Part shown: positions 35,266 through 46,400 of the stretch, piece after piece
Layout of the letters: the number at the start of each line of letters is the position of its first letter
Numbering within the stretch: position 1 is the stretch's first letter
DNA from: Hyaloperonospora brassicae
Lineage: Eukaryota; Oomycota; Peronosporomycetes; Peronosporales; Peronosporaceae
DNA length: 64,000 nucleotides
Assembly (NCBI GenBank): GCA_947650285.1
Contig: CANTFL010000086.1
Coordinates: forward strand, 1,054,001-1,118,000
Direction: 5' to 3'
The notes under the pieces: model-generated
Databases searched by the model: none
What the model was told of the DNA's origin: nothing
What the model saw: the letters and a program-made list of their open reading frames with translations, nothing else
Position numbers and translations under genes: made by a program

Positions 35266-36460
35266 TTAGTACTGCGCCTTCTTGGCCGCCTCGGCAGCGA
35301 TCGCCTTCTCGCGCAGCTCCAGCTTCTTCTGGGTCTTCAGGCCCATGATGCCACCGCCCCACTTGCGAAGCGAAGTAGAGTCATCGTTGTACTTTGCTCG
35401 AACCACGCCCGTCAGCGAGTCAAACTTCGCCTTGTCCTCCTTGTTCACGTGCGTGAGCGCCACGGCAGCAGCGTTCTTCTGGTGCACAAGCTGACCCAGA
35501 CGAGCTTTGCCCTTGATGATGCAGTACGGGATGTCAAACTGACGGCACAGAGCAGGTAAGAACACCACCAGCTCAATCGGGTCCACGTCGTGGGCAATGA
35601 CCACGAGCTTGGCTCGCTTCGTCTCAATCAGCGTAGTCACGTGGTTCAGTCCGAACTTGACGACGCAAGGCGGGGCCGAAGCCTCCTCCTTACCAGCAGC
35701 AATATTGCGAAGACGCAAAGTCTTGGCAGCCTTGGTCTCCGGCTGGTACTTCAACAACAGCTTGAACAAATCCGTTGCAATGTTCTTGTCCAGAGCGTTC
35801 GAAAACTGGTTGATCGAAGGCGGCACCTTCAGACGCTGGTACAAAATCTTGCGCTGACGCTGGATGCGCACATATCGCGGCCAGCGCACGAACCGGGACA
35901 AGTCGCGCCTGGGCTATAACAGAGCAAAACAAAACCAGCAGCAAACATGAGTACGACGATGCAGATACATGTCTGACACAATAGTGGCCAGAGCTCAGTG
36001 TCCGAAAGAAAGCGAGCTTGTGTATGCCTGAACGGCACACGAGAAGCAGTCCTTTACCCTTGAGGTACAGCTCATCGCTAGCAATGTCGCTGCCACCACA
36101 AGTTTGTGTCATTGCGGTCGTGGAAGACCCGCTACACTGTTCTTCAGTGCGAAAGAGAGAGCAGAGACGGATGGGGACAGTGCTTCCACTAGCTTCCCTC
36201 CTCAATCACCTGCTCTCTCGATCGACACTGAGAGGCGTGAAATCGCACCCCTTCTCGCAATCGAGAGACGGGGGCAGGGCGATACCGAATGGAAGCGCGG
36301 CGCATCAAAATACCTGAATGTCACCGCCCCTGCGGAAGTTCTTGGGCCTCGATACGAAGAGAGGGTTCTTCTTCGCGTTCGCCGCGACTTTCACCGACTT
36401 AGTCGTCCGGACCGTCGTCGTCGTCTTTGTGGTCGTGCGTTTGATCTTCTTGGTCGGCAT
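35266..36460 (-). CDS. RPL7A: Large-subunit ribosomal protein eL8 (RPL7A)
   Basis: Two exons, 36460-36314 and 35913-35266, join in phase 0 across a 400-bp intron (GTATTT...ATAG) to give 264 residues, nearly the size of human RPL7A (266). Exon 1 encodes a basic, Thr/Lys-rich start ([16 protein letters not shown]) and ends NFRRGGDIQ. Exon 2 continues [20 protein letters not shown], the conserved RPL7A segment, and then the L7Ae/L30e fold with [20 protein letters not shown] and a conserved end ([15 protein letters not shown]). It is a structural protein of the cytosolic 60S subunit. The first intron placed soon after the start is common for ribosomal protein genes and may carry regulatory sequence. 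Confidence 0.96.
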
Positions 36461-38022
36461 GGTGTCGTAGATGGCGAATAAACGAATGGGCCCCTGCTGG
36501 ACGAGGCCGCCTCATCGCCAGTCATTCGTGTCCAGCCAATGAAGACGGAGAATGTGGTCCACGCACCGACGGCAGCAGAAAACTGGCCGAACTCACACAT
36601 TTTACCGAATCGAAACCCTGCACCTATTAGTCGATCCCCGTACGTTTTGGTCGTGGACCAAATTAGAGCAAACCCGTACACAGATTTGAAGCCCGGTCTG
36701 GTTTTTCACACATTGTTTAAGGTGGATATCGTCCTGATCCTATTCAGAAGAGCACTCACTTGTAAACAAACCAAACATGACTGCTTCGGACGGGTAACAA
36801 CGCTTATGGGACGATTCGTTGCAAAACAAAACAAAAGGTATTGCCACGACAGCCAGCCGTTCGACTCGGTGTCCGGTCAGGTTATCGAGGGGAAGCTGAT
36901 CCGCAAGTGAGCTTCGATCGGACGGGTAGGCGAGTGAGTCCGTTGCCACGAGAATGGGTGCATTCGTTCGACGAGAGCTATACTGCATGTGCGAACCGCT
37001 GGATGAGATGTGGATCTGGAAACGGTATAAAGGGGTGGCGGCAACGCAGTGCGTCGGTCTGACTGCTCCAGTCTACGATTGGGTCAATGAAACGGTGATC
37101 AAAAGTTTACCGTTGATTGAAAGTCATTGTTCGATTTCTGCCAGCATTTGTACGAGGAGATATCCTGCTTACGCCATCATCCTGTGCAGACTTGACAAGG
37201 AGGTCACTACGGAATGGATAGCAGTGCACACATCACAATCGAAGAGGGGGATCGTTCGATTGCAACGACGATCTTTCATGACAACCCAAGTATGGTGGCA
37301 CACTTGGCATCACGATGTGCGCACTCGATTCAATAGAGCTGGACAGCAAACACAGAGTCAGATGCTAACGATACCAAATGAGCATGGCCCGGTGTTTCCG
37401 ATAACGAGCGGATGAGCGAGGGGCCGTCCTGTCAGCAGGCCTGGACATTTGTGGCACGCACTCACACTTTGATCCGCTACCCTGGCGGGTGTTCGATTAC
37501 AGGGCGCCGGAGATTGGCCAACATGGGACGAGCAACCATCCCATGGGTGGCTGCGTAACCGGGCCGCACCTCAGGGTGTGCAGTGCCGGGCGCCGGAGGC
37601 CCTTTAAGCCGTAAAGCCCCATAGTGTAATGAGGGGTGCGGGTCCTGTAAAGAGTTCAAACTGAGTCACAGTACTCGCAGACCACCCGACGGTGATCTGA
37701 AGGACCGCGCGGCATAAATCTCTCATACTTTGATCCGCTTCTTGCACAGAATCAGGCGATCGCTAGTCTGTGATTTGTAAACCCTCCATGTATGCGAATC
37801 CTTCCTTTCAAATCGGATATGTTGTGAGCAGGCTCGAAGTACAGATACACGGGCAGACTTCGGTAAAATTCGCTACTAACAATGCTCAAATTGGTAAGCA
37901 TCGACCAGCAACACAAGTCCAGATTGCCATTCCCGGGGTTTGTCATTCGTAGTACTGCACATCAACAACATGCCATAGTCTCACATTGCAACGATCATAT
38001 ACGATTATTCGTAACGTGTACC
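36461..38022. other. Intergenic region with SINE-like insertion
   Basis: Plus-strand open frames at 36539-36910 and 36954-37415 are not recognised. Another frame near 37100-37350 contains SIATTIFHDNPSMVAHLASR but has stops on both sides, so decayed coding sequence is possible. A short element bounded by 18-base repeats lies at 37461-37739. After it, 37740-38022 is the 3' flank of the DUF2817 gene. Confidence 0.45.
37461..37739. mobile_element. SINE-like insertion with 18-bp flanking duplication
   Basis: CTCACACTTTGATCCGCT (37461-37478) recurs as CTCATACTTTGATCCGCT (37722-37739), 17 of 18 bases identical. The 243 bp between them are GC-rich, unlike the flanks. The inner sequence begins with a T-arm-like GGGTGTTCGATTAC near 37488, which recalls a pol III B box (GGTTCGANNCC), but no A box is visible. 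Long target duplications of variable length are typical of LINE-driven SINE insertion. No poly-A tail is seen, so the class is uncertain. Confidence 0.5.
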
Positions 38023-39264
38023 TTAAGAAGCTAGAAACTCGTGCAGCCGAGCGTACACGTCAGCACCGCGGCGCAGCACCTCGCTCTTCCACGAGTTACT
38101 CTGGTGTAGGTAAAACACGTCCCTGAGCTTCTGAGCGTACGGCAATCGGGCTGCTGACGACGAATCGTGCTTGTACATCACATTCTCTTCAATCAAAGCC
38201 TTCAGGATAAAAACGCCAGGCACTGTCCCGAATTCCTGACACAACAAGACTGCATTTTCTTTCGTTTGCGGCGATAACAGACCGGCCACACCGTTGTAGA
38301 CAAGGCCGCCAACATCATCGTAGCCGCGAGACACCGGGTTGTCGTTATCGTGCGCAAAAACCACCTTGTTCGCGTACTCAGGGCCGAAAAAGACACTGCG
38401 TGCTACAGCCACATCGCTGTCCGTGCCCAGCATGAGTGTGTCGACTCCAGCAGGTCCGAGTCCGGTGTGCACATCAATCATCGCAAACTTCGTCACGACG
38501 TCAAAGTCCACATGTTTTTGTAAAAACTCTCGCAGTAGCACTAAGCTCGGTTCAAGCTCGGTTCCCCCGTAAAACAGCGTCCACGGAAAACGGTAGTTCC
38601 CACTGACAGTCGCCCGCTTGATTGCGTAAAAGCCCTGGGAAGCCAAATGCCACATGCCTTTGACCCAAAACCAGTTTCGGATCTCGCTCATGTCCGTCGG
38701 GTTCAGCAGGTCGTAGACAGTTTCGTACCCAAGCCCATCCAACTCGCGTGCTTGGCGTTCTTGGAACTGTTCCGGAGTGAGCCAATTGCGGTTCAAGTCC
38801 ACGCTGTGCTCGTTGGACCGTCGAAGATGAGCGAAGCCATACGCGTTGAGTGCGTGCACGAAGATCACCGTGGGATTGAGTCGTGAAGCAGAGCTCGAGG
38901 GCGTCGCGGCTTGCTCCAACAGCGCTGCCTGAATGGCACTCCCTGCAAACCCCTCGACGCCGTGTGTCCCTGATACATGCAGTAGTACGCGCTCACTCGA
39001 TCCTTGAAGCACGGCTACATCCACAGTCAAGTCTAGCGACTGCAAATGCTCCAGAGGGAGCACAAAGAGCTTGGCACCTGCTGCCTCGGCGCGTGTGCGA
39101 AAAAGGGCTCGCGCAGAGTAGTACGAGTCACGAAACTGGCGCTCAGTGGTCAAGTGGCTTGTCGAATAGAAGTCCACGTACGTGTCCAGCGGCGCAAAGT
39201 CGTTGTGCGCGTGCAGCAGTAGCGCCGCGAGCATCACAACGAGCGCTTCGACCCGCATGAGCAT
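38023..39264 (-). CDS. Secreted DUF2817 / M14-like zinc peptidase
   Basis: A single exon of 413 residues from the ATG at 39264. It begins MLMRVEALVVMLAALLLHAH, a hydrophobic signal-peptide-like start, so it is probably secreted or enters the endomembrane system. An upstream in-frame ATG would add 55 residues and bury the signal. The DUF2817 family is related to zinc carboxypeptidases (M14). Candidate metal ligands and catalytic residues are visible in order: H-G-V-E-G in SGTHGVEGFAGSAIQ (about residue 100-115), SVDLNRNW (about 160), IDVHTGLGPAG (about 265) and LLCQEFGTVPG (about 350). The substrate is unknown. It diverges from the RING-CH gene across a 224-bp spacer. The assignment to the family is secure; the activity is inferred. 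Confidence 0.85.
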   Translation of the reverse strand: MLMRVEALVVMLAALLLHAHNDFAPLDTYVDFYSTSHLTTERQFRDSYYSARALFRTRAEAAGAKLFVLPLEHLQSLDLTVDVAVLQGSSERVLLHVSGTHGVEGFAGSAIQAALLEQAATPSSSASRLNPTVIFVHALNAYGFAHLRRSNEHSVDLNRNWLTPEQFQERQARELDGLGYETVYDLLNPTDMSEIRNWFWVKGMWHLASQGFYAIKRATVSGNYRFPWTLFYGGTELEPSLVLLREFLQKHVDFDVVTKFAMIDVHTGLGPAGVDTLMLGTDSDVAVARSVFFGPEYANKVVFAHDNDNPVSRGYDDVGGLVYNGVAGLLSPQTKENAVLLCQEFGTVPGVFILKALIEENVMYKHDSSSAARLPYAQKLRDVFYLHQSNSWKSEVLRRGADVYARLHEFLAS

Positions 39265-39488
39265 TGGCCGATGCGTCGTGGTGTGTCGGTTGAGCAAGAA
39301 TGTACCGGTATCTGCCGGTAGTAGTCGTACCGGTGATACCGAAGCACGGCATACCACGACGGGAGTCGTACCTACCGCCTTCGCGTCCGACGTTTCGTGG
39401 TGCCCTATTATCAGACGAGTGATCGACACTGAAAGGTCGGGCGCGGACTTTCGGCGCTCGATCGCGCGACGACAGACGGATTGACGTC
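39265..39488. promoter_or_regulatory. Short bidirectional promoter with CCGGT repeats
   Basis: 224 bp separate the DUF2817 start (-) from the RING-CH start (+). Between 39303 and 39340 lie three CCGGT elements in quick succession (TACCGGTA, GCCGGTA, TACCGGTGATACC), two of them with the palindrome ACCGGT. Such a cluster in so short a shared promoter is a candidate factor-binding region. Confidence 0.5.
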
Positions 39489-40319
39489 ATGGGTCAGCAC
39501 TGTTCATGCCTCGAGCACACGCACAAGTACCAGAGGAGGCAGTCGGACGAGTTGGGTACCGCGGACATGGAGAGAGGGGGCGGCGACAATGACGACGACG
39601 GCGATGATAGTGACGACGGTGACGATGCAGGAGACGATGAGCAGGAACTGGAGCTGCTTGGGGGTTGTGACCACACGGAGAAGAATCGTGAGATGCCACG
39701 ATCTCGAAGTAAAACGGATTCCAGTGGACGGAGCAGTCAGTGCGGATTGCTAAGGCGAGTTGGGTCTACTCGCACGTCTGGGCTGGTACTGGACGGAGAC
39801 GAAGACGAGGTGGACTCGGAGGTTCCGCACTTGCGACGCGAGTGCGGCGTGGAATGGATACATTGGGATGCAGACAGCCACGCGATGCCATTTTCTCGGC
39901 CAGGAGAGCTTCAGAGGTTGCTACACTCGTATCAGGAGGCGACAGGCGTTGTGAGTGTCGTTTGTTGCACGAGGAAGTCGTTGCTGTCTGTCTGTCTGTC
40001 TTATTTACATAGGATCGATTGTTCTTATCGGTGGTTCTGTCGCTGTAGATTGACGAAGGACAATTAGAACTCGAGTGTATCGTGTGCTTGGGCACGTTCT
40101 CAGTGGTACGTGCTGCTGAATGGGATCTGATGACGCTGCTGTCAGTGGTGTGACGTCATTTGTACGTACCGATCGATGTAGGACGACCCGAAGGTGCGGA
40201 CGTTGTGCATGTGCGGTATGAATCGCACGAACTTCCACATGAGCTGCTTGCTCGAGTGGCTCAATCGTGACGCCAACTGCCCAGTGTGCCGCGAGTACCT
40301 TTACTTTGAGGACTCGTGA
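39489..40319 (+). CDS. RING-CH (C4HC3) E3 ubiquitin ligase, predicted N-myristoylated
   Basis: Three exons, 39489-39950, 40049-40105 and 40182-40319, join in phase 0 to give 218 residues. The N-terminus MGQHCSC has Gly2 and Ser6, the N-myristoylation consensus, with two nearby Cys that could be palmitoylated. An Asp-rich stretch (residues about 33-55) and a variable middle follow. The zinc domain is at the very C-terminus, in exons 2 and 3: ECIVCLGTF, then CMCGMNRTNFHMSC, then CPVC. The spacing C-x2-C-x14-C-x1-C-x7-H-x2-C-x10-C-x2-C is the C4HC3 RING-CH (MARCH-like) pattern rather than RING-H2. MARCH ligases usually have transmembrane helices after the RING; none is seen here, so lipid anchoring may take their place. 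Substrates are unknown. Confidence 0.85.
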
Positions 40320-40735
40320 GTACTTTACGACCACAACACCGCCACAGGCAGCGATTCGTCACGTGGCCGTCGCAGCTTGTTCTGAGCCTCGAAGACGAGC
40401 GTCACTGCCAACAGTGTCAACATTTCTATTCGCGGCCGTTTCAATGGGGCATCGGAGAACAGCACGCGCTGCTTGACCGGACCCTGCGCACGTGATGGCT
40501 TATCAGGACTTTGGACGACTTGCCTCGTGCTATTTAGAGTTATTTTAATGGCAGTACAGTTTTGCTGCTGCGTAGGTCCCACCAGTGCCCACTCCACACA
40601 TACCGCACGATGACAATGTCATTTCTCATAAGCTTAACATGCACTAGCGTTCTACTGCTGGCCATACTATTTTGACTGGGCGGTTGCCGTGACACAGAGG
40701 CCCTTGCGCCCTGATCGGATACTTCTCTTGCTTCT
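40320..40735. other. Convergent intergenic spacer
   Basis: 416 bp between the 3' ends of the RING-CH gene (+) and the TBC gene (-). No further gene is seen; it should hold both terminator regions. Confidence 0.6.
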
Positions 40736-42380
40736 TCATGTTCCCAACCCGACGTGGTCGCGAAGAAAGTACGCACACGCTACCCCCATGACACCAATCG
40801 ATACGGCCGTGACGACGGTAGAAATCTATGGCACCAAACATCAACAATTGGTTATCGTTTACGCAAAAACAACACATGCTGGCACGAGCGTGCCTGCCAA
40901 GAGCCCACTGCAAAGTCTGCTTTGTTTCCATTCCTGTTGAGAGCACCAAACATTGTCAGTAGGGTGACTGTGTTTTTTGCAGGATAAACACAGGCCAACT
41001 AACCTTGACTGACGAGGACGCAATGGCAAAACGTCCGTCAGCATGGGTGTGGTCACACTGGGCCATGGTTGGTACGCGTAAGGAAACTCGACAGTGCACA
41101 TGTCCAAGCTAGTGCGGCAGCAAGCATTCAACCCCCTGCCGTGAGCATGTGCATCCGAGACCATTCTATATGCTGTCGAACATGTATCGTACGCTGAGGC
41201 GGCCTTCACTTCGCTTTGCTGCTGGAGCTGCTTTGGCGGCAACTGGTGGAGCAAAACAAGAGCGCGTGCAATCACCTTCTCAATGTCCATAGAGCGTGGC
41301 AGATTCGAAAGCATTCCATGCATCGTGCCGAAGTCGCATTCACATCGGAGAATGGCCTCTCTCGACTCGAGGCAAACCTGCAACAACGCATTTATTGCGC
41401 CCATTGGTAACGACTGGTACCGAGCGGTAACACGTCAAACAATAGCGCTAGCACGCACCGCTGCGGACACGTAGAGGCTAAAGAGCGGGTGGGTCACGAG
41501 AAACACGTCAAACAATCGAGCAACATCTCCGAAGTGCTGTAGCTGGTGTGCAAACCACGTGATCATCCAGGGCAACGCAAAGTATGGCTCCACCTAGATA
41601 CATACAAAGCATCGAGTATCAGTGCCGCTACGAGATCAAATCGGCTAGTCGTACGCACCGCCACTGTAACCGACGTACCCCGGACTCGTGCAAATGCTGG
41701 AACAGCAGCTCGTCCGCTGCATGCAGCAATGGAAACAGTAACCGCGTCATGGACATCACTGGCTCCAGTCCTGACCGCATCGATTCTCGGTGGTATGTCT
41801 CACTAACATTCTGGAGCACGCGCAACGTCGTCTTCGAGTGGCCCAATGTCAGGAGAAACACCGACACGATATCGTGATACCCCTGAAAGTAAAACAGCTC
41901 GTCGTTCGCGGCCAGGACGCCCAATATCAGCTGTGCCAACGCACGACGTTTCACGTGACGCTCAGCTTCTTTCATTCCTTGCAAAACGTCATAGTGCCAC
42001 AACGATCGCTCCACGTCCTTCTCCACTTGTGCGGCATCCCGATGCGCTTTGGCCACGCTTTTGCCCGTGTGAGCACCGCCCGTCCGTCGCATTGTGGCCA
42101 AGTCACGTCCACCCAATAGAAATGGCCACAATGCCTGTCGAAACGCGTCCGAAACGAGCCCTTGGGGCGTCACAGCGAGTCGACGAACCTCACGAAAACA
42201 TGCGTCACGTTCGTCAGCAGCTGCAACGTGGTCGACACGTTCTACCGCGCGCAGCTGTAGCACGACCGCGCGCAGTTCCCTCTCCTTGTGACGAAGCGAA
42301 CGACGCTCTCGCTCGGCCGGCGCTTGGCCGGGCATGCCCCGTACATGGCGTCGGTCGTTTGCGCTGCGGTTTTTACCCAT
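40736..42380 (-). CDS. TBC1D20-type Rab GTPase-activating protein, tail-anchored
   Basis: Five exons join in frame: 42380-41679, 41593-41459, 41377-41004, 40933-40876 and 40825-40736, giving 452 residues. The TBC domain covers about residues 75-330. The arginine finger lies in QVEKDVERSLWHYD and the glutamine finger in FYFQGYHDIVSVFLL. Later TBC blocks are FALPWMITWFAH and RLFDVFLVTHPLFSLYVSAA. After the domain comes CDFGTMHGMLSNLPRSMDIE, which is characteristic of TBC1D20. The last exon encodes one hydrophobic helix (ISTVVTAVSIGVMGVACAYF) and ends at once, matching the ER tail anchor of TBC1D20, a GAP for Rab1 in ER-to-Golgi transport. The last intron is only 50 bases or so (40826-40875). 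That exon choice rests on phase and on recovery of the anchor. The start MGKNRS fits the N-myristoylation consensus. Confidence 0.87.
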
Positions 42381-42980
42381 GGATGCGACTGGCGACGGTG
42401 GTACGCACGTTGGACTCGCAAATGCGACATGGAGCTGGTCGTCCACTCGTTATTGAGAGAAAAAAGATCGCGGCGGGGCAAAGACGGGGCACTGGTTGTA
42501 CCGCTCGCCGACCCCACATCTGACTCGCCGCCGCTGTGAGTTGAATAGGCGGTCGCTGCATTGAACGACCAGGTTAGACGACGGCGTTTTGTGTCGTGTC
42601 GAGCGTGTTACTGTCGTGTTACCGGTATTTCGTCCACTCGTCGCCCGTTTGCGGTCCAGCCGAGAATCCAGCGCGCGCATGGCTCGTCTGACGTGGCTCG
42701 TTTCTGGGCGAGCGAGAACGCGAGCGCAGCGTTGGCATCCGAGCGACCGCCTCAGAACCCTCGAGCGAGTCCCATCATTTCACTATGTAGCTAGCGATTT
42801 AGTACATCGCTCCATCCCGCGATCGATCGGTGTATGGATGTGCGTCAATGCCTCGTGAGCGTCCTGAACCGATGCGGCAGCTCTTTTTCTACGTCGAAAA
42901 CTAGCATGTTCGTTCGTAGGGTGTCCGATGCTGTCGAATGTCTGATTTGTAGCACATTAACTCGTTCATTGCAATCGTAG

Positions 42981-43048
42981 CGCGTAGTGGTTGTTGCTAG
43001 TGTTCGTAGTGGTTGTTGTTGTTGCTGCTGCTGCTGCTGCTCTCTCTC
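42981..43048. repeat. Simple repeat (TGT, TGC, TC)
   Basis: A duplicated CGTAGTGGTTGTTG (near 42983 and 43005) runs into TTG, then TGC, then TC repeats. Confidence 0.85.
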
Positions 43049-43413
43049 TTGACGTTTGTATGTTCATCGCCACACGTGCAGTCGCGCGATCTTGAGTATG
43101 TTAGCACGAACAACTCGACTGCCCTGCGGAATAGCCAGCGAGCGAAGCGATGGCAGACAGGCAGGCGGGCCAGGCGACAGGTATAAAACGCCGAAGGGAC
43201 GACGGCCGACGACCCCCACCCCCTCGTCTCGACATAAAAGTGACTGCGAGTAATTGCAGCCCCAACCCTTCGCGCACTTCCTCGTGCTTTCGCCTTACCA
43301 GTCGTCGTCGCCATTCGCGATAAGAATTGCGCCGAGCCAGCTGGTCGATCGCACGTGGACGTAGCCAGGCGTGCTGCCGCCCCCCCGCTACTGACTCTTT
43401 CTCCCCCGCTCTC

Positions 43414-43420
43414 CCACTTC
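43414..43420 (+). promoter_or_regulatory. Possible oomycete initiator, glucan synthase 1
   Basis: CCACTTC within a C/T-rich stretch fits the oomycete initiator core YCAYTYY and lies 52 bp before the ATG. The motif is short and could be chance. Confidence 0.3.
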
Positions 43421-43471
43421 GCCTGTGCTCCCGGTCGGTCAGTCTTGAACGCTCTGCAGCCCGCGCGCAAC

Positions 43472-46400
43472 ATGGCGCACTCCGTGAGCGACGGAGACAG
43501 CGATGACGCCCGGCAGTACAGCAAGCCGCTGCGCCAGCAGAAGAAGCTCTGCGATGAGGCCATGGAGCTGGTCAACGCGGGTGTGGCCATGCAGAACGCG
43601 TCGCCGCCCGACGCGGCTGGGGCCGACGCTAAGCTCTCGCGCGCCGTGACGCTCATGGAACAGGCACTGGCTATCGAGTACCCCTCGCAAGAGGAGCGGG
43701 ACGCGAGCCAGCGCCTGAACAACAAGATGAACCGCTACGTCAAGATGATCCGCAGCCAGCGGGAGAAGGGCGTTGCTGGCGGTGGCGCGGGGCGTCGACA
43801 CAACACCAAGTACAACATCTTGCCCATGGACAGCTTACCGACGACGTACAATGTCGTGGTGGACTTGCTCACAAAGTACGACTCGTGGACTCTCTATGTG
43901 GAACGAGATAGGACGCAGCTGACCGTGTGATATGTGTTGTGTCTCTTTTCTGTTGCTATCGTGTGTGTGCCTCAATAGCTCGTCTGCTCTGGGAGATGTC
44001 TTTGAAAGCCTCAAGACCACGTTTGGGTTCCAAGAGTCTAATGTCGCCAACCAGAAAGAGCACGTGCTGCTCATGCTGACGAACTTTAAGCTGCAAGAAG
44101 AGGAGCCGAGCACAAATGGGGAAGGCAATCGGCTGGACCGGCAGCAGGAGCTCGAGATGGCCAACAAGGGCATCAAGCGCTTCCATGCCCGCATCTTTGC
44201 CAATTACACCAAGTGGTGCAAGTACGTGTCAACGAAGCCTGCGTTCACGAGCGATCCGGTCGTGGACATTGTGCTGTTCTTCCTCATTTGGGGAGAGGCT
44301 GGCAACTTTCGTCAGATGCCAGAGTGTCTCTGCTTTCTGCTGCATGCCTCGCTGCCTCAGGCTTCGTCCCGGGGTGGCAGCAAAAACCCTGGCGACTTTC
44401 TCGTCGAGGTCATTCGTCCCATGTACAATGAGATCAAAAAGGACAACGACAAGAAGACGTCGCAAGGTGCGCGAGCCCCGCACGCTGAGATTCGTAACTA
44501 CGATGATTTCAACGAGTTCTTTTGGAGCAAGAAATGCTTGAAGTACAACCCGTCGACTATTCACGAACCTTTTGGCGAAGTAGACAAAAAAGGCCGCCCG
44601 AAGGTGATCAAGAAGAGCTTTGTCGAGAAGCGCACGTGGATCCGCGCGGTGATGTCGTTTCGCCGTATTTTCTGCTTCAATTGTGCGCTGTTTCTGGCTG
44701 TCTGCGGTTTTGCACTCAATGTGGTCATGTATTGCCCGGACACACCGATTCTGTACGGCGCTGACCTGAGCAACGGCAATTCCCGAGGCTTTACGGTTTT
44801 CGGTAAGAACTTCACCGCGTCTGACATCACTGCGTATGGATCAGGAGATGGCGCAGACGACAAGTCTAGCTCCGGCTCGCAGCCGACGTGCAACCAGCAG
44901 ATGCTGGCCACTTGTCTCGGCATGACGTACACTTCCGACATTTTTGATACCATCCCGATCGATTTCAAGGCCTTGCTCCAAGTCGTGCCCTTCACCGACT
45001 GCTTGGAGAAAAGCGCTGGTCGCTGCAGCTGCTACTTGGACCTTGTCGACAACTGTTTTTCCGAAACGGGTCACACGATAAAGGTCACCGAAGACGAGCG
45101 TGCGTTTTCTTCGTCGAGTGAGTTTGACCAGAGCATGTGCGTGGTGAACTGGCGCGCTGCGGTTGAGTCCATTATCAAAGACGCTGGTCCGGGTAAGCTG
45201 AATTGCGCGATCTGTCAATTGGGCATCAAGGCGCTGATTACGAACGGCAAGATAGGCGAGTTGATTGGAGGGCTGCTGAAATTTGGCGACGGCAAGCCTT
45301 TGGGTCCTGACGAAAGGAACAGCACTGATCGCACGGATATGGGTGGTCTTGCCATGGCTGCTGGTGCGGCATGCCTGATTCTGGTCTGCGTGTGCGAGTT
45401 CTTCAACAAGATCACCTCACGTGTCGGTTCGGGCTACGTCGGACGGTCAATGCCTGTGCCTTTTCGAGCATATTGTCGTTACACTTGCTTTTGGCTGCTA
45501 TTGTTTGCTTGCAAGCTCACGTTTGACTATCAGTACATGATCAAGGCTCTGGTGGAAACGACGTTGTTCATCTGGTACGCGAACGAGGACGAGTACCTAC
45601 CATACTCGAAGTTCATCCTCCAAGTGACGTTCCACAACATCATTTACATCATGTTCCTGTGGGTCCCATCCTTTTTCGTGTTCATGTATGACGCGCAAAT
45701 CTTCTACTCGGTGTTGTCGGTGATTTTCGGCTCGTTCGCGGGTTTCAACCTACGCATCGGCGAACTGCGCTCGTTCCGCGTACTACGACTTTCATTCAAG
45801 TCCATTCCCCGCATGTTCAACAAAAAGATTGTCCCGAACATTCAGGATAGCGCGGCTGATGGCAAGAAGAAGAAGAAAAAGAAGAAAAAAGGCGAAAAGG
45901 AAGAGTCCACGATGCCTGTGCGGCAGTTCGAGCGTGTATCCATGGCGGACGGAATCAAGCCTCTCACCGTGAAGGCGCAAATGTACTCGAATCTTCTGGA
46001 CCAGAGCAGCGACCATCAGTACAATGAGGTGAAGACGCCCAATGACAAGGACGACGCGAGTTCGAGCAGCCGACAGTCTCAGCTTGGGTCCGTCACGGGC
46101 GTCTCCGGAGCCGACTTTGAGCGAACGATTCCGTTTGCAATGGCCTGGAATCGCTGCTTGGGCAGTCTCCGCGAGGCAGACATCATTAGTGATCGCGAGC
46201 TGAATGTTCTGAGCTACTTGATTGACTCGAAAGACGCGGAAGACCGGAAGTTGTACCCTCCGGCTTTCCTGACTGCAGGCAAGTTGGATGAGTCCATCGA
46301 CATCATTGAGGACTGCTCGGCTGTGTACGAGAAGCTGAGCTCGGACAAGAAGAAAAAGGAGAAGACGCTGCAAAAGATTGAGAACGCGATGCGCGAGCGT

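Larger units (their letters stand above)
42381..43471. other. Divergent spacer before glucan synthase 1
   Basis: 1.1 kb between the TBC gene (-) and the first glucan synthase (+). It holds a TGT/TGC repeat (42981-43048) and a pyrimidine-rich stretch just before the synthase ATG. Open frames on both strands show no recognised product. Confidence 0.6.

Noticed and set aside
37479..37721. tRNA gene
   Set aside because: A T-arm-like segment is present but no A box, acceptor stem or anticodon arm can be folded around it.
41846..42523. 225-codon plus open frame opposite the TBC gene
   Set aside because: Antisense shadow; the composition follows the TBC codons, and the TBC domain on minus is unambiguous.
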